Below, in pieces: positions 37,801-50,628 of a DNA stretch of 64,000 nucleotides. Both the position numbers and the translations under genes were made by a program. Source of the DNA: Tamarix chinensis (taxonomy: Eukaryota > Streptophyta > Magnoliopsida > Caryophyllales > Tamaricaceae); assembly GCA_030549775.1 (NCBI GenBank), contig CM060175.1:77346245-77410244 (forward strand). Reading direction: 5' to 3'. The stretch's first letter is position 1, and each line of letters begins with the position of its first letter. The notes beneath the pieces are model-generated. The model did no database searches. It was not told where the DNA came from and saw nothing but the letters and a program-made list of their open reading frames with translations.

Positions 37801-39112
37801 TGGCGTTATCATGTGTATTATTGATTTAAGTGTAGTTATGAATGTGGAATTTTATTGGTTGTGATGTGTAAAGCATAAAGAGAATGATTTATGCATATCC
37901 ATGGTGAAAACCTTTTGAATAAGATATGTTAAGACATTAACTACTTACAGAGAAAGATGTTGAGCCGGACCCAGACCGGTCCACCGGCAAATAATAGTGG
38001 CAGGGTATGTTATCCTCGTGACCGGTCCACCGGCTATAATAGTGGTAGGGCATGGCCCTCGTGACTGTTCCACCGGCTATAATAGTGGGGGATTCCGCGC
38101 TCAACAAACTAATCAGAATGATAATAAGACCTGGGAAAGATACAAATATTTACAGTGGAACACCTTGTGAGTCGGGGCCAGACCGGTCCACCGGCAAATA
38201 ATAGTGGCGGGGTATGATACCCTCGTGACCGGTCCACCGGCTATAATAGTGGCAGGGCATGGCCCTCGTGACCGTTCCACTGGCTATAATAGTGGGGTTC
38301 CCGCACTTACACAGACTATTAAAGAATATGTGTGGAATGAACATATTATTAATGAGAATAAAGAATAAGTCTAATTGGACCATGGCCGGCTTTTATTATA
38401 TGTATTACCACATGTTGCTTATGTGCATAATGAGTCACTTTATATTTCAGTTATACCACGCTTATATGTTAAATGGGATGTTGCATATGTTTTATATGTT
38501 ACTATGAGTGTATGGCAAGATTCATGCTGTGGGTTGTGAGTATGTAGGATATTGTATTAACGTATTGTACTATAATTTAATACACACTTGATGATATCTC
38601 TCCTATAAGGTAGGGTAGTGAGACTTACTCAGTATTGGACCCGTACTGATACTACCTTGATTGAATGGGTCCTGTGATGATCCACTGGTGGGGAGCAGAC
38701 CTCTTGTGCAGGTTTAAGATCGGATACTGTTTTGGGGTGGAAGGCCTAACTTGAGTGAGTAGGCAATCCGGATATTGATCCTTCGGGATTTGTTTTTGTT
38801 TAGCTGTATTTTGTATTACATTCCTGTTTTGAGAAACATATTCTAGGGTTGTAATCCTAAATCGTATTCTAACTTCTGTTTGACTTACCTCTTGTTAAGG
38901 ATTTATTTTAAATGTTGTCTTGCGTTTTTGATACTTTGTACTAAAGGTTGATCGGATATAGCCTTAGCACTTAATACTAGAACGGTAGGAGTGAACTGGT
39001 CTGGTACTAAGTGTGGCGGTAATACCCCCGAGTTTACGGTTTTATCCTTTGCTTCCGCTAAACCTTTTGATTTTAAACGAAATTTTTCAGTAGTAAAACT
39101 GGGGGTGTTACA
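34812..39112 (+). mobile_element. Long LTR, full length, first part of a composite
   Basis: 4301 bp from TGTAATACCTCG to GGGGGTGTTACA. It includes an AT-rich head, a pyrimidine-rich tract (35410-35640), a CCGGTCCACCGG array (37975-38300) and the 3' stem-loop (38961-39027). The left flank is CTTAC (34807-34811), shared with the far end of the composite at 41746. It sits inside the 3' LTR of the minus-strand gypsy element. Confidence 0.85.
37975..38300 (+). repeat. CCGGTCCACCGG..TATAATAGTGG array
   Basis: Six units in two blocks of three, with starts near 37977, 38021, 38066, 38182, 38229 and 38269. Blocks are separated by a TACAGTGGAACACC..GAGTCGGGGCC linker, giving a higher-order period of about 205 bp. 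Confidence 0.8.
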
Positions 39113-41745
39113 CATGAGATATGTTATGTGACTAAGGTTCTTACGTGTTATGTGACTTGTATGCCTTGGGTGCCTTGTATATATATCATGTCCTGTTGTG
39201 TATCACATGATTATCCTTAACGTGTTTTATGCGTAGCGCAGCTTGGAGTTAAGGTACGTGGTAATGTGTTTTCTTATAACATGAATGTGATATCCATACG
39301 TGGTGATTATGATGTGATGTGGCATGATTTAACCCTCTAGGACATGCATGTTAGGGTAATTATTATTATGACATGGAGATGAAAGGACAAAAGAAATAAA
39401 TGGGAAGTGAGTTGCTAAAGGGGGTATAAGGTTAACCAAAATGAATAAGAGATAAGAACTATGCATGGAAATTTTAGGGTTTGCATGGGAACTTCGAGAG
39501 TTTGCATGGGGGATAAAACTTGCATGGGGATGATCGTGACGTGAGAAAAGTTGTATTAAGGTATAAATAAGCTAAAGGGAGAGCTGTGGAGTGTTTGGAG
39601 ACTTGGGATGAAAAATAATACGTAGGTCAGTGTAAGGGTGTATAAGGGACCCGATTAGGGTTTTTGGGAGAAAGTAATAATCTGGAAAATGTGGAAGTAA
39701 ATGATTAAGGGAGAGTGGATTACGGGTTAAAGGTGGAAATTGGTGTATAATGGGTGATTATGGTGTCATGGGAGAGAAGAGATATTGGGTGAAAAAGAGA
39801 GGGGTTACTTGTGGGAGAAAGAAAGGTGCTAGGGTTGAAATGGCCAACTAGGGTTTTTCGGTCATATGTGGAATCGAGGGGTAAAGCGATACGATTTGGG
39901 ATTTGATCTAAATGAGATGAGGAGTGGGACGATAAATGGAGTAATGGTAGAGTAAGTGAGAGAAAGTTGGGCCACATAGGTCCAATTAGGGTTTCCAAGG
40001 GAAAACCCTAGAGGGAGATAGCACGTGGAGTGGATGTCACGAGGTGTTGGGCCTTAACCCACACCCTTAGGAATTGGTTTCCATTTTGAGTAAGCGTAAA
40101 AGGGAATGTATACCGAGGTGTGATAAGGGGCGCAAGAGTCCCAAGATATGGGACGGGCCCTCCTGGGAGGATAAGTGTGGATATAGTTAGTCGTGCATGT
40201 CAAGGGTGTGATGTGATTCAATAAGACACGGATAAGACATTAATTACGTAAAGCGAAAGACTGATGAGCCCGACCCAGTCCGGTCCACCGGTTAGAATAG
40301 TGGCTAGAGGCATTCTGCCTTGGGTGTTTATTTTCGGTCCACCGGCTATAATAGTGGTCAGAGGCGTTCTGCCCTGAGTGTTTATTCCGGTCTACCGGCT
40401 ATAATAGTGGGGGATTCGGGCTCGACAAACCCAAACGAATAAGTTAATCCACTGGAAAAATACTAAGTACTTACAGTGAAACACCATGTGAGTCGGGGCC
40501 AGTCCGGTCCACCGATTAGAATAGTGGCCAGAGGCGTTCCGCCCTGGGTGTTGATTCCGGTCCACCTGCTATAATAGTGGTCAGAGGCGTTCTGCCCTGT
40601 GTGTTTATTTCCGGTCCACCGGCTATAATAGTGGGGCTCCCGCGCTCACATGGATTAATGAAGAATGCTTTGAATGAATACGAATGAAGTAATCCATAGG
40701 AAAATACTAAGTACTTACAGTGAAACACCATGTAAGTCGGGGCCAGTCCGGTCCACCGGTAAGAATAGTGGTCAGAGGCGTTCTGCCCTATATGTTTATT
40801 TCCGGTCCACCGGCTATAATAGTGGTCAGAGGCGTTCTGCCCTGAGTGTTGATTTCCGGTCCACTGGCTATAATAGTGGGGCTCCCGCACTTACATGGAT
40901 TATTAAAGAATATGTGTGGAATGAACATATTATTGATGAGAATAAAGAATAAGTCTAATTGGACCATGACCGGCTTTTATTATCTGTATTGCTACATGCT
41001 GCTTACGTGAGTATACCACGTATTGAGTTTTAATAATATGGATTGTTCCTACCTGAGGCGTATGAGCCACTTTACATCTCGGTTATACCACGCTTATATG
41101 TTAAATAGGATGTTACGTATGTTTTATATGTTACTCTAGGTGTATGGTAAGATTTATGCTGTGGGTTGTGAATATGCATGATATTGTATCAACGTGTTGT
41201 ACCCGGATTTAATATGCACTTGATGATATCTCTCCTAAGATAGGGTAGTGGGACTTACTCAGTATTGGACCTGTACTGTTACTACCTTGGTTGAATGGGT
41301 CCTGTGATGATCCACCGATGGTGGGGAGCAGACCTCTTGTGCAAGTTTAAGATCGTATATTGTTTCAGGGTGGAAGGCCTGACTTGAGTGAGTAGGCAAT
41401 CCGGATATTGGTCCCTTGGGATCTGTTTCATTTAGCTATATTTTGTACTATGCTTCTTGTTTTGAAACCGTACTCTTAAGTTGTAATCTTAACGATATTT
41501 TAACTGTTGTTGACTCGTGGTTTTCGTGAATGGTCTATGTTAACTATGGACCTATGTTTTGATGACTCTTACTTAACGATTGTTTAGTTTAGCCTTAGCA
41601 CTTAGTATCGGAACGGTAGGAGTGAACTGGTATGGTACTAAGTGTGGCGGTAATACCCCCAAGTTTATGGTTTTAATTCTTTCGCTTCCGCTAAACCTTC
41701 TGATTTAAACGAAATTTTTCAGGAGTGAAATTTGGGGGTGTTACA
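39113..41745 (+). mobile_element. Long LTR, 5'-truncated second part of the composite
   Basis: It follows the first LTR with no internal region and aligns with its 3' half (landmark GCGCAGCTTGGAG at 39236 and 37287). It ends TTTGGGGGTGTTACA at 41745, followed by CTTAC (41746-41750), matching 34807-34811. Over the last 110 bp the two parts are roughly 88% identical by eye. It includes a nine-unit array and a 3' stem-loop (41592-41660). Confidence 0.85.
40275..40885 (+). repeat. CCGGTCCACCGG..TATAATAGTGG array, nine units
   Basis: Three blocks of three units, with starts near 40280, 40333, 40389, 40505, 40556, 40612, 40749, 40803 and 40858. Each unit is followed by CAGAGGCGTTCTGCCCTG. Blocks are joined by a TACTAAGTACTTACAGTGAA linker, giving a higher-order period of about 230-245 bp. 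Confidence 0.85.
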
Positions 41746-41803
41746 CTTACACCTAATTTTTGAAGGAAAGACTCTCAGTTTTGCTTGAGCGGAAATGTGC
41801 AAC

Positions 41804-42411
41804 TAGGGATGGTAATGGGTCAAGTCTGGGTCGGATCCAGCCATATCCAGACCCAGACCCATTTATATTACCTATACCTAGACCCAACCCAGACCCAAAT
41901 CCACCGGGTCTAGCGGATAAACGGGTCCTAAATGGGTTCGATTATTTTAAAAAAATTATTAATAATAGATGTAAATACAAATACATTTATGTTTTATATA
42001 ACTTAATATGTATTTTTGGTTAAAAAAATCCTCCATGTGAAAAAATAAATATATTAAAATAGTTACGTTAACTTTTTAAATAGTATTTTAATGCTTTTAG
42101 AATATAATATTGTACATATTACTTATAAAGTAAATATATAAAAATAAAATTAAAAAAATGAATAAGGAGCTCAAATAAGATTATGACAATAATGACAAAC
42201 ATAATATTAGTATGCATTTATATATGTATATATATAAACACATACATATATATATACTAAACGGGTCTGGCAAGTAGGGTCTAGGTCTAGAACTACTGGA
42301 CCCAGACGCAGACCCATTAAGGTATATATGGACCTAGACCCGACCCAGACCCGTGAAAAATAAGGCAGGTCTAGCGGTCTGGGTCAGGTCCGAGACCCAT
42401 TGCCATCCCTA
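41804..42411. mobile_element. hAT MITE, GGGATGG family, intact copy
   Basis: 608 bp with termini TAGGGATGGTAATGGGTC and GACCCATTGCCATCCCTA (17 of 18 paired) and a perfect 8-bp duplication TGTGCAAC (41796-41803, 42412-42419). The homologous position in the partner gypsy LTR (about 56135) has no insertion. The interior is AT-rich and non-coding, with GGGTCT/AGACCC subterminal words. Confidence 0.92.
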
Positions 42412-43104
42412 TGTGCAACCAATAAGTTGTGTTCCTCTATTTAATTATATTCTTGACACTTATAGAAGAATTACAGGATTAAAGGTTAAAACTTAAGCCA
42501 ACTAATACATGTTATTTGAGCTAAAACAAAGTAGAAAATCTACCTAATATTCCAGAGTTTTGGTCATGAGTAGGGATAGTTGAGCATATTTTTGAACATG
42601 TATTCCTACTTAGCACATGTTCTAACACATAAAGCAACTACATTACTCAAAAGGAAAGAGACAACTACCATTTTAATATTGTAAGTAATAAAAATAAGTA
42701 AGGAATGTCTTCTAGCTTTCCTTATTCGTTCCCAAAATCTGCATTACTCTTTCCAAGAACTGAAAAGGACTTAACTTTCATCTTAAGAGGGACTTGTGGC
42801 ATTTTTGTGTGGCTCTAAAGGGTGTAGAATGGGATGCATTTTTGTTGAATTTTTATAGCTAAAATATTAAGATAAAATGGGTTAAAAAGGTGGGGAAAAC
42901 TAGAGGGAAGAACATGGCCAATAGTGGCCTTTTTTGGGTTTTTTTTGTGGATGATACAAAGGAGGGTGGCAAGGCTTACATGGCTTCCATGTCTAGGTTG
43001 TATTATATGGTTAATTTTTCCAAGTAAGAAGAGTTTTATGGCTCTTAAACTTGAAAAAATTAATCATGATATTGTGATCATCAAATGGCGATACTCCCGC
43101 ATCA

Positions 43105-44430
43105 TCCTCCCTCTCTTAAAAAACAACCTCCTTGTCTTTGGATGGCTCATCATGAATGTAAGGAAGTAAATCTCTAACATTAAATGTGTTTTATATATCT
43201 CTCATTTTCTTTAGTATCTCCTATTTATACGTGATATCACCAATATTTTCAATAACTTTGAATGGACTATCACTTCTAAGCATGAGTTTGTTCTTCCTTT
43301 TAGAAGGAAATCATTCCTTCATAAGGTGAAGCCAAACTAGATCTCTTGGTTCATACAAGTATTGTCTTCGGTGTTTGTTGGATTTAATCTTGTTCATTTC
43401 ATTTACCCTCTTGATATTTGACCCCACTTACTCACGAAGCTTCTTCATTATCCTAGTCTTTTCTTATGGTTCAAAGTTGGTGTAGGTCTCAATGGGAAGA
43501 GGTAAGAGATTTATGGGAGTATTAGGGTTCACCCTATATACTTTTTCAAAGGGTGAGCATCCTGTAGCATAGGTTGGTGATCAGTTGTAGGAAAACTCGG
43601 CATGTGATAATTTGGTCTCCCAATCCTTCAAATATTTGTGAACCAAACTTTTGAGGAGCATTGTGAGGGTCCTATTTGTGACCTCAGTTTTCCCATCCGT
43701 TTGTGGATGGTAGACATTACTGAATAGAATTTTGGTACTAACTATCCTCCATAAGGTCTTTCAGAAGTAACTAAGGAATTTAGTGTCCCTATCAGAGATA
43801 ATAGACTTAGGAACACCATGTATCTGAACTATCTCCTTAAAGAATATACCGGCTATGTAAGAGGCATCATCCGTGTTATGATAGGAAAATAAATAAGCTA
43901 TCTTACAGAACAGATCAACCACCACCATTATAACATCATTTTGCCTTTGTGTCTTAGGCAATGCTACAATAAAGCCCATACTCACATGATCCCATGGTTG
44001 ATGTGAGAGAGGAAAAGGAGTGTATACCTCCTGGTGGAAGTGACTCATGTACTTTTGATAAGTGACACGCCTAGTTATTATACATTGTATATATCCCCAT
44101 AAGCTTTGGTTAATAAAAATGCTCACTAAGCACATCTGATGTCTTTTTGATGCTGAAGTGTCCAACTAGTCCTCCACCACGCACTTCCCTTATAAGTAAT
44201 TCTATGATGGAACATTTAGGAATGTAAAGTTTGTTATTATTGAAGATGAACCTGTCTTGGATGATAAATGATCCTTTCTTATTGTCTTTATCCTTGAAGT
44301 AGCAACCAAAGTCTTTGTCTTCCTTGTAGAGCTCTCTAATGCACCCAAACCCTAATATTCTCGCCTCTACCAAAGAGAGTATACAATATATCATAGAAAG
44401 TGCATTTAATACTACATTCATTTTACCACT
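43105..44430 (-). pseudogene. Gypsy integrase (decayed)
   Basis: Minus-strand integrase of the 34602-56794 element. The zinc-binding region lies near 44100-44240 (GGGLVGHF motif). The core follows: PWDHVSMGF near 44000, VVVDLFCKIAYLF near 43910, and HGVPKSIISDRDTKF near 43780-43810. A C-terminal stretch near 43200-43400 reads EPRDLVWLH and NTFNVRDLLPY. No chromodomain was recognised. There are several stops. Confidence 0.75.
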
Positions 44431-44850
44431 TTTATTCTTAGATCAAAGGAAAAATATTGCAAACATTCTACCCATCTTGCATACCTCGGATTAAGATTGT
44501 GTTAGCTATTGATGTACTTCAATGACTCATGATATATGTGTAGCATAAACTATTTGGGCCTCAATTAGTGTAATCAAGAGATCTTAATAAAGTGTGGAAC
44601 TCATTATCATATATGTTGTAATTCACCCTATAACCATTGAGCTTTTCACTAAGTAAGTCAATCGACTTCCCTTCTTGTAGTATAATAGCTCTAATGTCCA
44701 CTCCACTGGCCTCACAATCAACCTCAAATAATTTGTTAAATTTAGGTAATGTTAGGATGGGTGTGTTTATTAAATTTACCTTGATCACCTCAAAGGTGTA
44801 TTTGGTTGCCTTGGTCCACTTGAATTCACCCTTCTTCATTCATTCAGTTA
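44431..44850 (-). pseudogene. Gypsy RNase H (decayed)
   Basis: Open from 44839 to 44561. FEVDCEASGVDIRA matches the start of a Ty3-type RNase H (first catalytic Asp present), and YDNEFHTLLRSL matches the downstream acidic motif. A stop separates it from the integrase. Confidence 0.7.
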
Positions 44851-45700
44851 TAAGCGATAGTAGGGTGCTGAAATCCCTAATAAAACTCCTATAAAACAAA
44901 GCCAAACCATGAAAAGATCTTACTTGCGTAAGGCTTGTAGGTGTGGGCCATATCTTGATTTCTTCCACTTTAGATTCATCCACGGTTATGCCATCCTTGA
45001 ACGCCAAAAAAACTAGAAATGTCACCCTAGAAAGAAATAACTCGCACTTCTCTAGCTTGGCATATAACTTGTGATCTCTAAGTTCTAGAAATAAAAGTTT
45101 GAGATTCTTTACATGTTCCTCCTCACTAGAGATATACACAAGAATGTCATAAAAGTAAACTATTACAAAATTTCTAATAAATGACCTAAGTTCCTCATTT
45201 ATAAGTATCATAAAGGTACTATTGGACAAACCAAAGGGTATAACCATCCACTAATACAACCCTCCCTTATTTTTTAATGGAGTTTTCCATTCATCACCAT
45301 ATTTTATTCTTATTTGGTAGTATCCACTCCTTAGGTTAATTTTGGAAATCAAGAATACACCATTCAAAAATTCAAGAATATCATCAAATCTAGGTATAGG
45401 ATACCTTTACTTGATAGTAATGTTGTCGATAGCTATATTATCAATACACATACTTGTGGTGCCATTTTTCTTTGGAACAAGTAAGGCAGGCACGACATAA
45501 TGGTTAAGGGTCTCTCTTATTAAACCTTTATAAAATAATTTGTCTACTTGCCTTTTTAACTCTAAGGCATCCTTAAGGTTACACCTATAGGCCGCCTTAT
45601 TAGGGAGTATGGAAATGGATAAAAAGTTAAGTTGGTTCTCTATGCCTCTAATGGGGGGGAACACATAGGGTAGGTCATTAGAGAATACATCATCAAACTC
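44840..45700 (-). pseudogene. Gypsy reverse transcriptase (decayed)
   Basis: Palm and finger blocks are recognisable: VPALLVPKKNGT near 45450-45490, IPFGLSNSTFM at 45215-45247, YFYDILVYIS near 45140-45160 and VRSFHGLALFYR near 44890-44935. The YxDD catalytic pair is altered (YFYD instead of YFDD). A frame break lies near 45247-45407. It is inactive. Confidence 0.8.
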
Positions 45701-46486
45701 CTCTAATAATGCCCTAACTCACGGCTCATTACAAACCCTCTCTTCATTATCCTCTAATAACAACAACAAGTAGATTACCTTCTCTTTTACTATAGCCTTA
45801 TCTAAATAATTTTTACCTATGAATAAGGACTTTTTACAACTCATATCAATATGACTAGGCCTAGAAAATAAAGGGATGAGTAAAATCTTCTTCTTGGCAA
45901 ACTTCAATCAATAGGTGTCCTTCCTTCCATCATGCAAGACACTTCTATCAAATTCTCATGGTCTCTCCAAAAGTAAATGACAAGCATCCATCGGAACAAC
46001 ATCACACACCACCTCATCTTGATAGGCATTCCCAATGGAGAATGGTACTTCCCCTTGCTTTATAACCTCCACTATGTTACTATCATTAAGCCATTGTAGT
46101 TTTTATGGTTTGTCACGTTTTGGAGTAGTGAGGTCGAGCTTCTCTACTAAGGTGCAAGAAGCAACATTGGCACAACTTCCTCCATCCATAATAAAAGAAC
46201 ATATTGTGCACTTGGTTTGAAAAATATTTTCTCTTTAGGACTCATCACATTCAAACTCCTTCGTGTGCAACAACCTCCTAATCATCAAAGATTCTCCCAC
46301 ATCTGATGGCGCAAACTCCTCTCTATTAATGGCCAAATATTCCTCACTCTCCTCCTCTCAGTTGGCTTCCTCTAAATCTAACATGGTCATTACACTCTTG
46401 TTAGGACATTCATTTTGATAATTTCCCAATCATTGACATTTAAAAGACCTAGCACTCTTGGTTTGATTCTCAAATGCCACTCATTT
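45701..46486 (-). pseudogene. Gypsy protease region and gag zinc knuckle (decayed)
   Basis: The zinc knuckle is readable near 46385-46450 as KCQ-stop-LGNYQNECPNK, a CX2CX4HX4C box with one Cys lost to a stop and the His changed to Asn. Protease-region coding is poorly conserved. The frame upstream is cut at 46486 by the palindrome and resumes at 54793. Confidence 0.55.
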
Positions 46487-47249
46487 TGTAACACCCCCAA
46501 AATTCACTACTGAAAAATTTCGTTTTATTAAAAGATAGTTGCGGAAGCGGTTTAATAAACTGTGAATTTTGGGAGTATTACCGCCACACTTAGCACCAGA
46601 CCGGTTCACTCATACCGTTCCAGTACTAAGTGCTAAGGCTAAAGTTGTTAAATAAAATTTCACAAGAACTTGAGCATTCGAAGATCAGAGTAGCACAGTA
46701 AATACTTTACAAGAGAAAACATTCAATCACGGTGATTACGAAATAACAATACGTTGAATTTAAATGAGACAAATTAAAACCCCTAAAAGAATTTCCGGAC
46801 AGTACCTTACGCTCCCCCCAATGGCCCACTTGAATAGCACCTGAAACACAACCTGCAAGGGGTACTGCCCATTGAATAGGCAGGGGCCCCATGAAGGGAA
46901 CCCTTCAGTACTACGGTACTGAGTAACCCTTTAAAAATACGCTTAAAATACAGGCACACATATTACACATGATACTACTACATTCAGTTATAACCATAGG
47001 TATAAACATGGTATTCAGATCCATTTATTTGTACATCCAATAACTCAATCATACATTAATACTGTATACGTAAAATTCACTTTCATATATTTCATAAATC
47101 AAACAACCAACATCAGATAGGCCATGATCAGTAATCGAGATATTTTTCGGGCCTTGAGGCCATTAATCAAGTGTCTCAATGACTAGTATTTTCCCATAAC
47201 TCATTCACATCTGAAATAAATTTTTATTGAGCTCGGGACCTCCACTATT

Positions 47250-47460
47250 ATTGCCGGTGGACCGGAATATAAAATCATCACCCAGGGCACAACGCTCCTG
47301 GCCACTATTATAACCGGTGGACCGGGATATATATAATCTCATCATCCAGGGCACAACGCTCCTGGCCACTATTATAACCGGTGGACCGGGATATATATAA
47401 AAAAAATCATCACCCAGGGCACAATGCTCCTGGCCATTATTATAACCGGTGGACCGGTAC
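47250..47460 (-). repeat. CCGGTCCACCGG array, left arm
   Basis: Four units on the minus strand, spaced about 55-70 bp, each followed by CCAGGAGCGTTGTGCCCTGG. It mirrors 53825-54050. Confidence 0.8.
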
Positions 47461-48359
47461 TCAATATCATAAATCGCTGGTCCCGGCTCATTAATATTCC
47501 ACTTTCAATTATAGTATCTTTCCTTTCTTAAAATCAGCACAACAACCATATTTATTTTGCCTCGATAGGGAGATCATGAACCCGGGACACAAAGGTACAC
47601 CGGTCGTACTGGTGCGTAAAAGCAACTCAGTCCCTTCAACTAGTAACCCAGGGACGCAAAGGTACCCTGGTCGTACTGGTGCGTAAAGCTAACTCAGTAC
47701 CCTACCGACAAGGACACCTAATCCTTAAGTATGCATACCCCCTAACTAGGTCCGTAGAGCTAGAAAGAGTAGATATAGGGCCTGGCTGGGGCACAAAGGC
47801 ACACCAGCAAATACCAAACAATCGTGGACTAAACCACGTCCTTAGGGTAGCGACCCCTAAGGAGTCACCATTCCCGATCTCGAGGTCTTTCACTTTAAGT
47901 AATAGTGTCTTAATTAAGGGTGATCACAAAAACACAACAAGAAGATAATTATCCTCTTTTAATCGTTCAGATATCATCAGAGATTTCTTATTCAGGTGGT
48001 CAGCCAACATAACATAGGAGCATCAATAAGGCCATCCTAAACTCATCTAATTCCGAATTAAAACTCATTCTCGTGATACTTACTAATCGTCAAACATTCT
48101 TGCCTCGTTAATCAACACTAATAGAGCCATGTCACGAATTCACAATCATAATGATACCCTAGATACAAACTACTTATTTACCACTTTACTTATGAAATCA
48201 TTACGTCACCCTTCCATATTCGATAAATTACCACGTTACCCTCCCTGTTACAAAATCACCAAGTTATCCCTTATTCAATTTAGGTTACTAAATTATTTAT
48301 CATACTTATTAGGACATTAACTCCCCCTTAATAATTTTTTTACACTTAATATACTTTCC

Positions 48360-49340
48360 ATGTGATTGGTTAGATTACCACTTTGCCCCTTTCTCCTTAG
48401 TATAATTAGTAAATTATCCTTGAATTGGTCAAATTACCAAATTACCCTTCCTCCTTATCCTAATTACCAAAATTAACCCTTTATTAAATTAATTACCAAT
48501 TTACCATCCTTTATTATCAATTCCCAACTACCCTTCCTTATTGACAAAATTACCAAATTGCCCTTCGGTTGGTGAAATTACCAAATTACCCTTGCATATG
48601 ATCATAATTACAATTTGGCCCTTCTCTGTTATTAACTTTACCAAATTACCCTTTTGTTATTTAAGTTACCGAATCGCCCTTCTTGTTTATCATAATTACC
48701 AAACTACCCTACTCCATTATCCAAAATTACGAAAATACCCTCCAGTCGGTTAAATTACCACTTACCCCTCACATTTATCATATTTACCAATTTACCCTTT
48801 TCTACTATTAATTATCAAATTACCCTTTAGTTATTTAACTTATTATCTTACTCTTCTCAATAATTATTATTTCCAATTTACTCCTTTCCAATGTTCATTT
48901 TTGCCCCTTTGATTTACACAATTACCGTTTTACCCCTCTACCTTCAAATTTACCATTTTACCCCCTTAACTTCCAAAATTACCATATCGCCCTTTTCCTT
49001 ATAACTTTTCCATTTATCCTTAATTATAAAATTACTATCTTACCTCCTCTAATTTCCAAATTACCATTCCGCCCTTAGATTGCAAAATTATCATTTCGTC
49101 TTTTAATCATAAAATTACTATTTTGCCCTTTAATTACAAGATTACAATTTTGCCCTTTTATTTTAACATTACTAAATTGTCCCTTTATTACAATTTACCA
49201 AATTTCCATTCTTTTTAACAAGATTACCAAATTGCCCCTTTTATATACAAAAATTACTCTTCCATCCTTTGTTCACAAAATTACAATTTTACCCCTACTC
49301 CAAAATCACTATTTTCTCCCTTGATTAACACATTCACCGT
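48360..49340 (-). repeat. AATTACCAAATTGCCCTT minisatellite, left arm
   Basis: About 1 kb of degenerate 24-32-bp units containing AAATTACCAAATTACCCTT (plus strand), roughly 35 units. It mirrors 51945-52925. In other LTR copies the same motif (GGGGTATTTTGGTAATTTT) occurs only a few times and far apart, so it has expanded in this subfamily. Confidence 0.7.
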
Positions 49341-50628
49341 TTTACTCTTAGGCCATACTCATATACAATATACATTATTAAAATCTCCCCCTAATGCTAA
49401 CAAAATGTTACACATGTAATAAAAATCACCATAGCATATCACAACATGGATAATAATTTATATTTTCCCTAACCACCAAATTATTACACAAAATATTATT
49501 CCCATACACATCATCAATCTATCATGCTTCCTTTTCATCAACAACCACATTAACCACATATGATAATGCTAAGTAACATATATCAAGCATAATACATATT
49601 GATAATGCCTAATGTGATAACATGCGTTAATCCATGCATTTAAGCGAGATTTAACGGTTACCTTAATCTCGCCAAAATTACCAAACCTTACCAAGCACAA
49701 TCAGTAATTCAACACACCTGAATAATATCCATCATATACACGTTAGAAATAAAATCCAAGTATCAAACTTTATAAAATTTAATTAGTAAAAATACTTAAT
49801 ATAAAACACCATTATACCTTAGAAATTAGCCAAATCATTTCTTTTCTTTTTTTTCTACATGGAGGAGAGCTCACGCTGCATGAGCAGCGTGAGTTTCATG
49901 CAGAAGAAGAAAGGGGAGAGGCTCGAAGAGGGTGTGAAGTGGGAGGGAGGAAGGGTGGCTCGGTTTAGGGACTTTAGGCTAGAAAAAGAGATAGTTGGGG
50001 GAGGTTCTAAGGCAAGTGGATGGTGCAGAAGTGAAGAGGGGGTGTAAGAGGTGGTCGGGGATGTGTTGCTGGTGGCTAATGGTGGCGGAGGCGGCGGCAG
50101 CAGGGATGCGAAGGTGGCGGCCGAGAAAGGGGTGAGGTGGAGGAGTTGTGAAGGAAGGAAAAGAAGGAGGAAAGATGGAAGGTTTCAAGGGCTGTTTTCA
50201 GCCAAATAATGCCTGGCGGTTATAGAGGGGGTTGCAGGGAGGAGATTGGTGGCCTGGGTGGTGGCAGAGGTGGCCGGACGGCGGCGGAATAGGCGGTTGC
50301 AGGTGGCTCGGTGGTAAGGGAAAACAGGGAGAAAAATGGAAGAAGGGGAGAAAGAGGCTACGGGAGGGTTATTAGGGTGGTGCAGGGTGGTAGAAGAGGG
50401 TGCAGGAGGTGGTTTAGGGGCTGGGTGCGGCGGTCGGATATCGGCGGAGGGCGGCGGCGCACGAACGAAGGGGAGAAGATGGTGGGAGAAAAAATGGGGA
50501 AAAAGGGAGCTCGGGGAAGGAGGTCCGAACTTATGGGCAAGGAAAGGTGGAGAAAAAGGAGAGGGGGAGAGAGAGAGAGAGAGAGAGAGAGAAAGGGACA
50601 GTGTGGCAGGGTGGCGGTTGCAGGCGGT

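Larger units (their letters stand above)
46487..50628 (-). mobile_element. Palindrome left arm (long LTR, lacking its 5' start)
   Basis: Reads outward to the left. From the outer end: 3' stem-loop (46575-46645), CCGGTCCACCGG array (about 47250-47460), CAGTACGACC pair (47590-47690), GGGCAA-TTTGGTAATTT minisatellite (48360-49340), and a purine tract (49859-50600) that is the LTR pyrimidine section. The AT-rich first few hundred bases found in other copies, including TGTAATACC, are absent. Confidence 0.9.

Noticed and set aside
43761..45907. Gypsy pol frames as active genes
   Set aside because: The RT catalytic pair is altered, the frames are interrupted, and gag is split by the palindrome.
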